Source: Gemmatimonadota bacterium (GTDB lineage Bacteria > Gemmatimonadota > Gemmatimonadetes > Longimicrobiales > Gaopeijiaceae). From it: 64,000 nt of DNA. The notes under the pieces are model-generated. The model made no database searches and was not told the DNA's origin. It worked only from the letters and a program-made list of their open reading frames with translations. Made by a program: the position numbers and the translations under genes. The stretch lies in assembly GCA_022825135.1 (NCBI GenBank), contig JAJDYN010000012.1, positions 124,001-188,000 on the forward strand, read 5' to 3'. Shown here in pieces: positions 46,082 through 55,551 of this stretch (its first letter is position 1; each line of letters begins with the position of its first letter).

Positions 46082-49000
46082 GTGCGCGGCCACGTCGGAA
46101 CCCGCTTCGGGATGGCGGGGGCGCTGTGGGCGACCGTTCCCGTGGCCGTCACCCTGACGCTCGCCTGGTGGCTCGGAGGTGCGGCGGGGTGGCGCCAGGG
46201 AAGCGCTGCGCCGCTGATCCTGGACGGGTTCGCGATCGCCGCGGTCGCCATCCTGGTCGCCTCGCTGCTTCGGCTCCGGCGCCGTTCGCTCGACGAAGCC
46301 AGGGTCGCCGCAACCATGGAGGAGGCGGCCGGTCTGGCCCGCGGCGTGGTGCGCGGCTCGCTGGAACTCTCCCGTTCGGTTCCGCCCGGTGTGTCGGCCG
46401 CGCTGGCCCGCCGTGCCGAGGCGCGGGTTGCGGGCCGCCTCACCTCCCCCACGTCCGTGCTGGCCGGGTCGCTCCACCGGCGCAGCGGGCGCTGGATGCG
46501 CCTCGGAGCAGGGGCGCTGGTGGTGGCCAGCGTACCCGTGATCTCCGCATGGGTCGCGTCGCCGGAGCGGTCGCGGCGCGCCTGGTCGGGACTCGCAACT
46601 CCCTTCGGGGTGATGGCGAGCCCCCGCTATGCCCCTCTCGCGCTCCGGCCGGGGGACATCGAGGTTTCCCGCGGGTCGGACGTCACCATCGAGGTCGAAA
46701 CGATGGGGCGCCCCGAGGTTACCCTGCACTCGCGCGCACCCGGAGAGATACCGCGCGCCGACACGCGCCAGGCGCCTGACAGCGTGGCAGCGTTCCGGTT
46801 CAACGCCGTGGAAACCGCCTTCGAGTACTGGGCGACGGCCCCTGACGGGAGCACGAGCGAGCGCTACCGGGTCACCCCGGTGGACCCGCTGTTCGTCGCG
46901 GATCTGGTTCTTCAGCTCACCTTCCCCCCCCACACCGGCCGCTATGCGGAAGAGTATCGGGGATCCGCGCCCCGGCTGAGCATTCCGGTGGGCACCCGCA
47001 TACGCGTGGAAGGACGTGCCAGCCGCGAACTCCAGGTGGCCAGCCTCGCAGTCGAGGAGCCGGGCGGGCCGGCGGTCGCCCTGCAGATCGACGGCCCCCG
47101 CTTTCATGCCGACTGGACGCCGCGCGTCGGGGGCGTGTACCACTGGGATCTGGTCGACGCGCGCGGCGGCGGCCCGGAGCTCCCGCCCGTCCCGCTCGAC
47201 ATCACCCTCGTGCGCGACTCGGTACCCGCCGTCGCCATCGTCTTTCCCGGCCGCGACACCGTTCTGCCGCTCTCGATGGAGCAGCCGCTGGTCGTCCAGG
47301 CTCATGACGACTACGGGCTCGCCTCCGTCGAGCTGGTGGCCTACCGCGTGCGGTCTCTGGGGGCGCCGGAGGATCCGGTCGTGCGCAGGATGGGAATGGC
47401 CGGCACCCGGAGTGCCCTTGTGCGCCCGCTCCTGGACGTGTCCGACTGGGGACTGCTCGCCGGCGACGTGATTCGCTACCGGGCGCGCGTGGTCGACAAC
47501 GCACCGTCGCCACAGATCGGCGAGAGCCCGGAATACGCGCTGCGCATGCCGGAGGCCTCCGAGCTTCGCTGGCAGGCCCAGCAGATGCTCGAGGACGCGG
47601 CGGCCGAAGTCGAATCGCTGGCGGAGCAGGCGGGAGAAGCGGCCCGGGAGACCCGCGAGCTGGAGCGCCGCAATCAGGCGGAACTCGCCGAGGAGCGCCG
47701 GAATCCGGGAACGCGGGGAGAGGAGGAGCTGAGCTTCGAGGAGCAGGAGGAGCTGCGGCAGGCGCTCGAGGCGCAGGAGGAACTGGCTGCGGAGGTCGAT
47801 TCGCTGAGACAGGAACTGGAGGAGGTCTCCGAATCCATGCGCCAGGCAGGTCTTCCGAATCCCGAGTTCACGGAGGAGATGGACGAACTCCAGCGTCTGC
47901 TCGAGGAGATGATGCCCGAGGAACTGCGCGAACGCATGGAGGACATGGCGCGCAACCTCGAGGAGATGGACGAGGCGGCGTCGCTGGAGGCGCTGGAGCG
48001 GCTCGCGCAGGACCAGGAAGAGCTGCGTCAACGGCTGGAGGAATCCATCGAGCGCTTCCGCCGGGCCGCCACGGAACAGGAACTGCGCGCCGCCGAGGAG
48101 GAGGCCGCGGAGTTGGCGCGCAGGGAGGACGCGCTCGCCGACGCGATGGAGGAAGGGGACACCCTCCAGCTGCGCGCGCGCCAGCAGGCCGAGCTGGAGC
48201 AGCAGACCGAGGCGCTCCTCGAGCGCATGGAAGAGGCGCGCGAGCACCTCGACGAGCTGGGAGAGCAACAGGCGGGAGACCGGGCCGAGGCCGCGGGAGA
48301 GCGTACGGACGAAGCGCGCCGCGACATGGCCGAAGCCCGCCGGCAGGCGGAGGCGGGAGAAACACAGTCGGCCGCGCAGGAGGCCAGAGAGGCGGCCGAG
48401 GCGCTCAGGGAAGCCCGGGAGGCGCTGGCGGAAGCGCGCGCCGAGATGACGGAAACAATGGACGCCGCGGTGCGCGAGGCGCTCCAGCAGACGGCGGAGG
48501 ATGCCCTTTCCCTGGCGCGCCAGCAGGCGGCGCTGCGCGAGCAGATGCGCCGCGCGAACGCGGAGCAGCAGGCGGACATGCGGGCCGACGAAGCTTCGCT
48601 CCTGCGCGGCGTGCGCAACATGGCCGAGAATCTGAGCGCGGGCTCCCGGGCCTCCGGCCAGGTCGATCGCGAAGTCAGCACGGCCATCGGCGAAGCCATG
48701 GAGGCCATCAGCGAGACTCTGGAGGCGCTCGACAGTCGGCGCGGGTCGACTCCGTCCCCGACCGCAACCGCCGAGGCAGCCGTGCGCGCGCTCAACCGGG
48801 TGGCGCTCCAGGCCATCGCAAGCGCCGGACAATCAGGGCAGGAGGCGGCCTCGGGCGGAGCCGGAGAGATGCAGGAGATGCTCGAAACCATCGCCCAGCG
48901 CCAGGGCGATCTGATCATGCAGACCGAGGAACTCATGCCGATGCAGCTGGGGGAGCAGGCGCTCGCCAGACAGATGCAGCAGCTCTCGCAGGGTCAGGAG

Positions 49001-49417
49001 GCAGTGGCCGGCGAGCTCGGCGATCTGGCGCAGCAGCCGAACTCGGAAGAGCAGGCGCTCGGGAACCTTGATGAACTCGCGCAGGAGGCGGCGGCCCTCG
49101 CGGAGGCACTTGCCATGGAACGTCTGCGCGCGGAAACCATCGAGCGCCAGGAGCGGCTCTTCCAGCGTCTGCTGGACGCCGGACGAAGCCTTGAGCGGGA
49201 CGAGGAATCGGAGGAGCGGGAATCCGAGGTTCCCGGAGAATTCGAGCGAAACGCAGTAGCGCCTCTTGCCGATGAGGACATGAACGCGCTTCGGTTCGAA
49301 CTTCCTTCAGCAGATGTCCTGGGTCGCCTGCCCCCGGCGCAGAGACGCCTGGTGGTCGAGTACTTCGAGCGTCTCAACCGGGCTGCGGCCACCCCGCCTC
49401 CGGGAGGTGGGCCGTGA
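46082..49417 (+). CDS. DUF4175-family membrane protein with very long coiled-coil
   Basis: A 1111-residue protein. Two N-terminal membrane segments (about 10-33 and 45-62) and a third at about 138-157 (GAGALVVASVPVISAW) are followed by a beta-rich, Ig-like region (about 180-470). About 600 residues dominated by Glu, Arg, Gln, Ala and Leu come next, with heptads suited to an extended coiled-coil (RLLEEMMPEELRERMEDMAR and similar). The end is short and Pro/Gly-rich. This is the DUF4175 architecture. The start is uncertain: the frame is open back to the preceding stop, and a CTG at 46037 would add 15 residues. The stop overlaps the next gene (GTGA). Confidence 0.85.
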   Translation: MRGHVGTRFGMAGALWATVPVAVTLTLAWWLGGAAGWRQGSAAPLILDGFAIAAVAILVASLLRLRRRSLDEARVAATMEEAAGLARGVVRGSLELSRSVPPGVSAALARRAEARVAGRLTSPTSVLAGSLHRRSGRWMRLGAGALVVASVPVISAWVASPERSRRAWSGLATPFGVMASPRYAPLALRPGDIEVSRGSDVTIEVETMGRPEVTLHSRAPGEIPRADTRQAPDSVAAFRFNAVETAFEYWATAPDGSTSERYRVTPVDPLFVADLVLQLTFPPHTGRYAEEYRGSAPRLSIPVGTRIRVEGRASRELQVASLAVEEPGGPAVALQIDGPRFHADWTPRVGGVYHWDLVDARGGGPELPPVPLDITLVRDSVPAVAIVFPGRDTVLPLSMEQPLVVQAHDDYGLASVELVAYRVRSLGAPEDPVVRRMGMAGTRSALVRPLLDVSDWGLLAGDVIRYRARVVDNAPSPQIGESPEYALRMPEASELRWQAQQMLEDAAAEVESLAEQAGEAARETRELERRNQAELAEERRNPGTRGEEELSFEEQEELRQALEAQEELAAEVDSLRQELEEVSESMRQAGLPNPEFTEEMDELQRLLEEMMPEELRERMEDMARNLEEMDEAASLEALERLAQDQEELRQRLEESIERFRRAATEQELRAAEEEAAELARREDALADAMEEGDTLQLRARQQAELEQQTEALLERMEEAREHLDELGEQQAGDRAEAAGERTDEARRDMAEARRQAEAGETQSAAQEAREAAEALREAREALAEARAEMTETMDAAVREALQQTAEDALSLARQQAALREQMRRANAEQQADMRADEASLLRGVRNMAENLSAGSRASGQVDREVSTAIGEAMEAISETLEALDSRRGSTPSPTATAEAAVRALNRVALQAIASAGQSGQEAASGGAGEMQEMLETIAQRQGDLIMQTEELMPMQLGEQALARQMQQLSQGQEAVAGELGDLAQQPNSEEQALGNLDELAQEAAALAEALAMERLRAETIERQERLFQRLLDAGRSLERDEESEERESEVPGEFERNAVAPLADEDMNALRFELPSADVLGRLPPAQRRLVVEYFERLNRAAATPPPGGGP

Positions 49418-51195
49418 GCCGGAGCCCCCGCCGGAGCCTGCCCGTTGCCCTTTCGCTCGTGTCGGCGCTGGCGGCACTGGCCCCCGGCGCAGTGGATGGC
49501 CAACTGTCCTCGAGCGAGGAATCCAGGCTCCTGCGCGAAGCGGCGCGCGCCGAGTCGGCGGGAGACCATGCCGCCTCCGTCGAGATCCTTACCTCGCTGT
49601 TGGCGGAGCGGCCTGCCTCTTCCGGAGCCATCTTCGCCCTTGAGCGTGTGCTGCGGGCACAGGGCCGGGTGTCGCAGGTCCTGGATCCCATCGACGCGTT
49701 CCTGGCGGTCGACCCCGTGTCCACCGGCCCCCGCTACCTCAAGCTGAGGATTCTCCTGGAGGTGGATTCCCTGGCTGAACTGCGTTCCGCGGCGGAATCC
49801 TGGATCGCACAGAACCCGGCCTCGCCCGATTCCTATCGCGAGGTTGCGCGAGTGTACGAACGGGCGTTCGGGGGCGAAGAGGCCCTGTCGGTGCTTCGGC
49901 GGGGACGGAGCCGCGCGGGTGGTGGAGTCCTCGCGGTGGAAGCGGGAGACGTTCTCCTTCGGCTCGGGCGTCCCCGTGAGGCACTCATGGAATGGGCTCG
50001 CGCGCTCGACGGACCGGATGCCCAGGCGCCCGGAGCGTTGCGGCGGATGGTGCGCACCGGCGGGGAGCACCCCGCATTGGCGCCGGGGGTGGTTAGCGAG
50101 CTGACGGTGGACGGTGCGTCCGAAACCCGCAGGCGGGCGGCGATTGAGATCGCGCTCGAGGCTCGTCTGCAGCCGGAGGCGCTGCGCCTTGCCGAGGAGT
50201 TTGTCGGAGATCTGCCCGAGCGCGAGCGGGAGGGCTTCCTCAATGCGCTGCTGCCGCTCGCCGAGGAGAAGGACGCCGACCAGCTCGCGCTGTGGACCCT
50301 CCAGCAGTTGCGTCGCGAGACTCCGAGGGGTTCACGTGCGCGCACGCTGGATCGACAGATCGCCGTCACCTCGCTCGTGGCCGGCGATACCGTCCGCGCG
50401 CTGGAGGCCAGAGAGCGGTACGCCCGCGGACTGCCCGAGCGCTCGCCGGAGCGGCGACGGGCTCTGGCCGAGGTGATCCGCCTGGAGGCGGCGACCGGCG
50501 CTCCGCTCGAGCTGCTGGACCGCTTCGCCGCGTTCCGCCAGGAGTTTCCGAACGCACCCGAAGCCGACCCGCTGGCGGTGGCGCTTTCGGCACGCTTCCG
50601 CGAGGACGGCGATTCGGAGACCGCGGCGTTTGTGCTGGAGGGGGTTCAGGGTCCGCTGAGCGCGCAGGAGCGTGCCTGGCTGGCGCTCGAGGCGGGCAAC
50701 CGGGAAGGTGCCCGGATCAACCTGATGCTCGCCGCGGCGGGACTGCCAGCGACCGAGGCCACGGTGATCGTGCAACTGATCGGCATCCTGGACCGGGTCG
50801 GCGAGCAGGCGGCCGCGCTGGCGGGCAGGGTATCCATCGCGCGCCACAGGGAAGGCGCGGGTGCGGCGTTTTCTCTGGTGAGCGAAACGGTGCACGCCTT
50901 GCCGCCGGAAGACCAGCCTCCCCTCCTCGCCATGGCCGCCCGCATCGCCGACGAAACCGACCAGCAGGGCGAGGCGGCGCGCCTGCGCGAGTCGCTCGCC
51001 GCCACCTTTCCGGAGTCGAGCGAGGCACCGGAAGCCATCCTGCAGCTGGCCCGCTACCGGGCGACCACCCCCACCGGCGTGCCGGCAGCCATCGAGCTGC
51101 TCGAAGAACTCATTCTGGCGCGTCCCAACAGCGCGGTCGTGCCGGTGGCGCGCCGCGAACTGGAACGCCTGAGGGCGTCCGGAGGTGCATCGTGA
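49414..51195 (+). CDS. Exported helical-repeat (TPR-like) protein
   Basis: A 593-residue protein with a signal peptide (LPVALSLVSALAALAPGAVDG, probable cleavage before Gln). Paired helices run along the whole length with the Ala/Gly/Leu spacing of tetratricopeptide repeats (AARAESAGDHAASVEILTSL; DVLLRLGRPREALMEWARAL; IELLEELILARPNSAVVPVA). It has no catalytic motif and is presumably a periplasmic scaffold. The GTG overlaps the DUF4175 stop, and its own stop overlaps the next start, so stoichiometric expression with its neighbours is likely. Confidence 0.85.
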   Translation: MSRSPRRSLPVALSLVSALAALAPGAVDGQLSSSEESRLLREAARAESAGDHAASVEILTSLLAERPASSGAIFALERVLRAQGRVSQVLDPIDAFLAVDPVSTGPRYLKLRILLEVDSLAELRSAAESWIAQNPASPDSYREVARVYERAFGGEEALSVLRRGRSRAGGGVLAVEAGDVLLRLGRPREALMEWARALDGPDAQAPGALRRMVRTGGEHPALAPGVVSELTVDGASETRRRAAIEIALEARLQPEALRLAEEFVGDLPEREREGFLNALLPLAEEKDADQLALWTLQQLRRETPRGSRARTLDRQIAVTSLVAGDTVRALEARERYARGLPERSPERRRALAEVIRLEAATGAPLELLDRFAAFRQEFPNAPEADPLAVALSARFREDGDSETAAFVLEGVQGPLSAQERAWLALEAGNREGARINLMLAAAGLPATEATVIVQLIGILDRVGEQAAALAGRVSIARHREGAGAAFSLVSETVHALPPEDQPPLLAMAARIADETDQQGEAARLRESLAATFPESSEAPEAILQLARYRATTPTGVPAAIELLEELILARPNSAVVPVARRELERLRASGGAS

Positions 51196-52475
51196 ACGCT
51201 TCTTGCCGGTCGAGAGCCGGGCGGTGCTTCGCCCGGACGACACTGCTCACGGCACTGTTGCTGGCGCCGGCAGCCCTGCGGGCCCAGCATCTGCTGGTGC
51301 CGATGGACGAGGGTCAGGATGACCACCTGAAAGCCTATGGCCTCACCTACCGGAGCCTCGAGCGGGGCGCGACGGCGGAGTGGCTGCTCAACTACCGGGA
51401 CGGCTCCTTTCTCTTGCCGGACAGGCAGGACGTTCGTCGGGAAGCGGCGTTGCGCGGCGTCAGCATCGAGCCGGTGAGCGCCGCCGACGTGGCTGCAATG
51501 CGCGCGCTGATCGCGCGCTCCAACATGGAGTCCGTGATCCTGGAGAAGGCGCCCAGCGTTGCGATCTACACGCCCGCCAACACGACACCCTGGGACGACG
51601 CCGTGACGATGGCGCTCGAGTACGCGGGCATCACCTACGACAAGGTGTGGGATCCGGAAGTCCTGAACGGGGATCTGGAGAACTACGAATGGCTCCATCT
51701 CCACCACGAGGACTTCACGGGCCAGTACTCCAAGTTCTTCATCACGTACGCGGGAGCTCCCTGGCTGCAGGAGGAGGTGGCCCGCAACCAGGAGGTGGCG
51801 ACCGCGTTCGGATATCCGCACGTGCCCGCACTCAAGAAGGCGGTTGCGAGCGTGATTCTGGATTACGTCGAAGGAGGCGGCTTCCTCTTTGCCATGTGTT
51901 CGGCAACGGAGACGCTCGGCCTGGCCCTGGCGGCCCGGGAGGCCGATATCGCGGCAGCGTTCGCCGACGGTACTCCGCCCGCTCTCGACGCTTCGGCGCA
52001 CATGCAGTGGGGCCGGGCGCTTGGGTTTCAGAACGCCGAAGTACAGCTCTCCCCGTCGGTCAACGCGTTCAGCGACATCGACGGCCATCAGGTGAACACC
52101 CCGTGGCGCGAGGAACTGGGGACGTTCACCCTCTTCGAGTTCTCGGCCAAGCTGGATCCCGTGCCGTCGATGCTGACGCAGAGCCATGAGGACGTGCTCT
52201 CCGACTTCTACGGGCTCACCACGTCCTTCCGCCTGGACCGCATCAAGCCGGGCGCCATCGTCCTGGCGCAGGAGGGCGGATGGGCCAAGTACATCCACGG
52301 AAACCGGGGCGAGGGAACCTGGACCTTCTACGGCGGGCACGACCCGGAAGACCCCGAGCACCAGATCGGCGACCCGCCCACGGATCTCTCGCTGCACGCG
52401 AATTCCGGCGGCTATCGCCTGATTCTGAACAACGTCCTGTTCCCCGCGGCTCGCAAGCAGCAGCGCAAGACCTGA
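51192..52475 (+). CDS. Exported GATase1-like protein (often labelled 'asparagine synthetase B')
   Basis: A 427-residue protein with a signal peptide (TLLTALLLAPAALRA, cleavage before Gln). The mature N-terminus (HLLVPMDEGQDDHLKAYGLT, then WLLNYRDGSFLLP) matches a family that databases often call asparagine synthetase B. Neither the N-terminal nucleophile nor the PP-loop of that enzyme is present. The central domain has LDYVEGGGFLFAMCSATETL, in which the DYxxGGGFL core is shared with the DUF4159 protein of the same cluster. Cys236 sits where a class I amidotransferase or DJ-1-type fold would hold its nucleophile. Function unknown. Confidence 0.8.
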   Translation: MNASCRSRAGRCFARTTLLTALLLAPAALRAQHLLVPMDEGQDDHLKAYGLTYRSLERGATAEWLLNYRDGSFLLPDRQDVRREAALRGVSIEPVSAADVAAMRALIARSNMESVILEKAPSVAIYTPANTTPWDDAVTMALEYAGITYDKVWDPEVLNGDLENYEWLHLHHEDFTGQYSKFFITYAGAPWLQEEVARNQEVATAFGYPHVPALKKAVASVILDYVEGGGFLFAMCSATETLGLALAAREADIAAAFADGTPPALDASAHMQWGRALGFQNAEVQLSPSVNAFSDIDGHQVNTPWREELGTFTLFEFSAKLDPVPSMLTQSHEDVLSDFYGLTTSFRLDRIKPGAIVLAQEGGWAKYIHGNRGEGTWTFYGGHDPEDPEHQIGDPPTDLSLHANSGGYRLILNNVLFPAARKQQRKT

Positions 52476-52515
52476 CGCGGACGGCAGGAAGGATCAACCT
52501 CCGGGCTTCCGCCTC

Positions 52516-55116
52516 GTGACCCCCGAGCGGCCTCGTCCCCGGCCGGATCTCGTCCTCGCTCGCGAGGCGGCAGGGCGCATGCGCGAGCAGATCGCGCGGG
52601 CCGGAGGACGCGAGGTCAGCTTTCTCGCCACCGTGACCCCCGAGCGCGTCATCGTCGACCCGCGCACCGTGGCCCGGGGCAATCGGGCCGCCGTTCTTGC
52701 CGCCGCGGCCGACGCGCGCACCGGCGAGATCATGCTGCACAACCATCCCTCGGGGGTGCTGGAGCCCTCCGAAGCCGACCTCCGCGTGGCCGCCCGGCTC
52801 TACGAGCAGGGCGTCGGCAGCGCCATCGTCGACAACCTGGCGCGAGCGCTGTACGTGGTGGTGGAACCACCGCCGCCATCGTCGCTCGAACCCCTGGACA
52901 TCCGCGAACTGGAGGCGGTGGCCGCCCCGGGCGGCGCCTTGTCGCGCCTGCACGAGCGCTATGAGGACCGTCCCGGCCAGCGCGGCATGCTGGCGGAGGT
53001 GGCGCGAGGATACAACCAGGGAGGGGTGACCCTGGTGGAGGCCGGCACCGGCACCGGAAAGTCGGTCGCCTATCTGCTGCCCGCAGCCCGCTGGGCGATC
53101 CGCAACAAGGAACGCACGATCGTCTCAACCAACACCATCAACCTGCAGGAACAGCTCGTCGCCAGGGATCTTCCCCTCGTGCGCGAGCTTCTGGGAGAGG
53201 AGTTCCGCTGGGCGCTGATGAAGGGCAGGGGGAACTACATTTCCATCCGCCGCGCGCATCTGGCGGCGGAAGGCGCGGCCACCCTCTTCGGGGAGGACCG
53301 CACCCACGAGGTCAACGCGCTGCTCGACTGGATCGCCGGGACTGAGGACGGGTCACTCGCCGACCTGACGACCGCCCCGTCCCGGGAGGTATGGGAGGAA
53401 GTGCAGTCCGACTCCGATATCTGCCTGCACGCCCGCTGCCCGCACTTCCAGTCGTGCTTCTACCAGCGCTCGCGCCGGGTTGCGGCATCGGCCGACGTGC
53501 TGGTGGTGAACCACCACCTGCTCTTCTCCGACCTCTCCCTGCGCATCGTCACCGACAATTTCACCCAGTCCGCGGCGCTGCCGGCATACCGCCGGCTGAT
53601 CCTCGACGAGGCGCACAACGTCGAGGACGCCGCCACCAGCCACCTGGGTGCAAGCCTGAGCCGAAAGGGGCTGGCCGCCACTCTGACGCGCCTGGAACGC
53701 GTGGCGGGCGTGGTGCGCCGCAAGCTCACCGGCCTCCCCGCGGCGGCGGATGATGGCGTGCGGCCGGAGGGTCCCCTGGCGGGCCCCGCCGCGAAACCGC
53801 TTCTCAGCCGTCTCAAGGACAGGCTGCTCCCCTCGCTCACGCGGGCGCGGGCGGCATTCGAGGCCTTCTTCCAGACTCTCGACGAGATGGCGCCCCTGCC
53901 CGGAGGGGTGCGCGTCAGGCTCGGTTCGGAGCAGCTCCCCGAACCGATCGACCGGGCGCGCGTCCATCGGAGCTTCAGTGCGCTGCTGGACGCGCTCGAA
54001 GGGCTGGCGCGCGAAGTATCCGAGCTCTCCGTCCGCATCGAACTCACCGACGAGTGGCGCGAACCGCTGGAGGGAAGGATCCTCGATCTGCGCAGCATCG
54101 AGCGCCGTCTGACGAATGCGTCGCGGAGCCTGCGCCTCGTCCTGGATCCGGCGGAAGAGGGACAGCGATACGTTCGCTGGGTGGAGCAGAGAAGTCCCCG
54201 GCGCGGCAAACGGCGCAATCTTCACCTCGCCGCCGCGCCCATCGAGCTGGACGAACTGCTCAGAGAACAGTTGTTCGAGCGCGTTCAAACCACCGTGCTT
54301 ACCTCCGCGACCCTGACCACGCGCAATGATTTCAGCTTTCTGCGACGACGTCTGGGGCTGGCCCGCGAAACCGGGGATGGGCGCGCCCTGAGCGTCGCTG
54401 AAGCACGCATCGACTCTCCTTTCGACTTCGGTGCGCAGACCCTGCTCTGCGTCCCGTCGGATCTGCCCCGGCCATCGTTCGGAAGTGCGGCGGGGAGCGG
54501 CTCCTTCGATCGTGCCACGGCCCGCGCCGTGGCCGCGCTCGCCGACATCACCCGGGGTGGGCTGTTCGCCCTCTTCACCTCGCATCGGGCTCTGCGTGCG
54601 GTGGCAGAGGCTCTTCGGGCGGAGGGAGCGGGATCCTGGCCGCTGCTCGTGCACGGCGAGGATGACAGGTCCCGGCTCCTGGCCCGCTTTGTCGAGGCGG
54701 GCAACGCCATCCTGCTGGGCACCTCATCCTTCTGGGAGGGAGTGGACGTGCCCGGCCGCCCCCTGCGCGCGCTGCTCATCCAGAAGCTTCCGTTCAGCGT
54801 CCCCACGGATCCGGTCGTCGAGGCACGCATGGAAGCCATCGAGGCGGGGGGAGGCAATCCGTTCCAGGAGCTCATGCTGCCTCAGGCGGCGCTTCGTCTG
54901 CGCCAGGGATTCGGTCGCCTGGTGCGCTCGCGCCGGGACCGGGGCGCCGTGGTGCTTCTGGATTCGCGAATCGTCAAGTACCGCTATGGCCGCTACCTGC
55001 TCGAGTCGCTCCCCCCGGCGCCGCTCGCCCACGGGCCGTGGCGCCGCGTCGAGGAGCACCTGCGTGCGTTCTACGGCCCCCCCGCCAGGCCAGGGACTGC
55101 GCAGCGCGCGGGATAG
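52516..55116 (+). CDS. JAMM/RadC-like domain fused to DinG/XPD-type helicase
   Basis: An 866-residue fusion. Residues 1-115 carry a complete JAMM metal site: Glu33, then H-x-H-x7-S-x2-D as His75, His77, Ser85 and Asp88 (LHNHPSGVLEPSEADL), as in RadC. The rest is a superfamily 2 helicase: Walker A AGTGTGKS at 176-183, DEAH at 364-367, LTSATLTT-type motif III and C-terminal QKLPFSVPTDP and QGFGRLVRSRRDRG. Three Cys with DinG iron-sulfur spacing are present (303, 308, 314), but the first ligand is Ser243 (GRGNYISIRR). It starts 40 bases after the GATase1-like gene. An exonuclease-DinG fusion is known in Firmicutes; this domain is different. Confidence 0.88.
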   Translation: MTPERPRPRPDLVLAREAAGRMREQIARAGGREVSFLATVTPERVIVDPRTVARGNRAAVLAAAADARTGEIMLHNHPSGVLEPSEADLRVAARLYEQGVGSAIVDNLARALYVVVEPPPPSSLEPLDIRELEAVAAPGGALSRLHERYEDRPGQRGMLAEVARGYNQGGVTLVEAGTGTGKSVAYLLPAARWAIRNKERTIVSTNTINLQEQLVARDLPLVRELLGEEFRWALMKGRGNYISIRRAHLAAEGAATLFGEDRTHEVNALLDWIAGTEDGSLADLTTAPSREVWEEVQSDSDICLHARCPHFQSCFYQRSRRVAASADVLVVNHHLLFSDLSLRIVTDNFTQSAALPAYRRLILDEAHNVEDAATSHLGASLSRKGLAATLTRLERVAGVVRRKLTGLPAAADDGVRPEGPLAGPAAKPLLSRLKDRLLPSLTRARAAFEAFFQTLDEMAPLPGGVRVRLGSEQLPEPIDRARVHRSFSALLDALEGLAREVSELSVRIELTDEWREPLEGRILDLRSIERRLTNASRSLRLVLDPAEEGQRYVRWVEQRSPRRGKRRNLHLAAAPIELDELLREQLFERVQTTVLTSATLTTRNDFSFLRRRLGLARETGDGRALSVAEARIDSPFDFGAQTLLCVPSDLPRPSFGSAAGSGSFDRATARAVAALADITRGGLFALFTSHRALRAVAEALRAEGAGSWPLLVHGEDDRSRLLARFVEAGNAILLGTSSFWEGVDVPGRPLRALLIQKLPFSVPTDPVVEARMEAIEAGGGNPFQELMLPQAALRLRQGFGRLVRSRRDRGAVVLLDSRIVKYRYGRYLLESLPPAPLAHGPWRRVEEHLRAFYGPPARPGTAQRAG

Positions 55117-55243
55117 GAGACAGGCGGCCACCGCGGGCAGTTTTCCCCCCGCGGACAACCCGGTACATTACCAGCGTTCGCGGTCTCCCTTCGCGCGACA
55201 GGGGACCTGCCTCGGCGCGGCACCCAAATCGGGCTTTGACTTC

Positions 55244-55459
55244 ATGAAACGGATCGCCGGCATTCTCGTCGCAGCCTTCTACGCGGTCATCACCTTCCTG
55301 GCCTTCGGCCACTCGGCGGACGGATGGGCCGGAGGACACGCCGATTTGGGCTTCTGGTGGGCCGTGATCGGCGGCTTCCTCGCCATCGCCGGACTGGGGG
55401 CATTGATCGGCACGCTCCTGCACACGCGCCGGAGGAACCGCCTGCCATCGGGCGGTTAG
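55244..55459 (+). CDS. Small two-helix membrane protein, unknown function
   Basis: A 71-residue protein with membrane segments at about 5-22 (AGILVAAFYAVITFLAFG) and 37-58 (FWWAVIGGFLAIAGLGALIG), with a basic tail. The gap before it (55117-55243) has a weak promoter-like pair (TTTTCC-17-TACATT, 55141-55169) and no gene. No family is recognised. It stands alone between larger genes, so confidence is moderate. Confidence 0.6.
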   Translation: MKRIAGILVAAFYAVITFLAFGHSADGWAGGHADLGFWWAVIGGFLAIAGLGALIGTLLHTRRRNRLPSGG

Positions 55460-55551
55460 AAGGCCCAACCACGCGCGGGCGCTGCCCCGGGCGGGTTTCG
55501 ATGTCCCGACCCCCTGTCAACCTCAGCCACTGAAAGCACGGGCGCGTCCAT

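Noticed and set aside
46013-48832. 939-codon open frame antisense to the DUF4175 gene
   Set aside because: Leu/Arg-rich complement of the Glu/Gln coiled-coil codons; no start context and no family features.
51192-52475. Annotation as a true asparagine synthetase
   Set aside because: A signal peptide precedes the domain, and neither an N-terminal Cys nucleophile nor a PP-loop SGGxDS motif is present.
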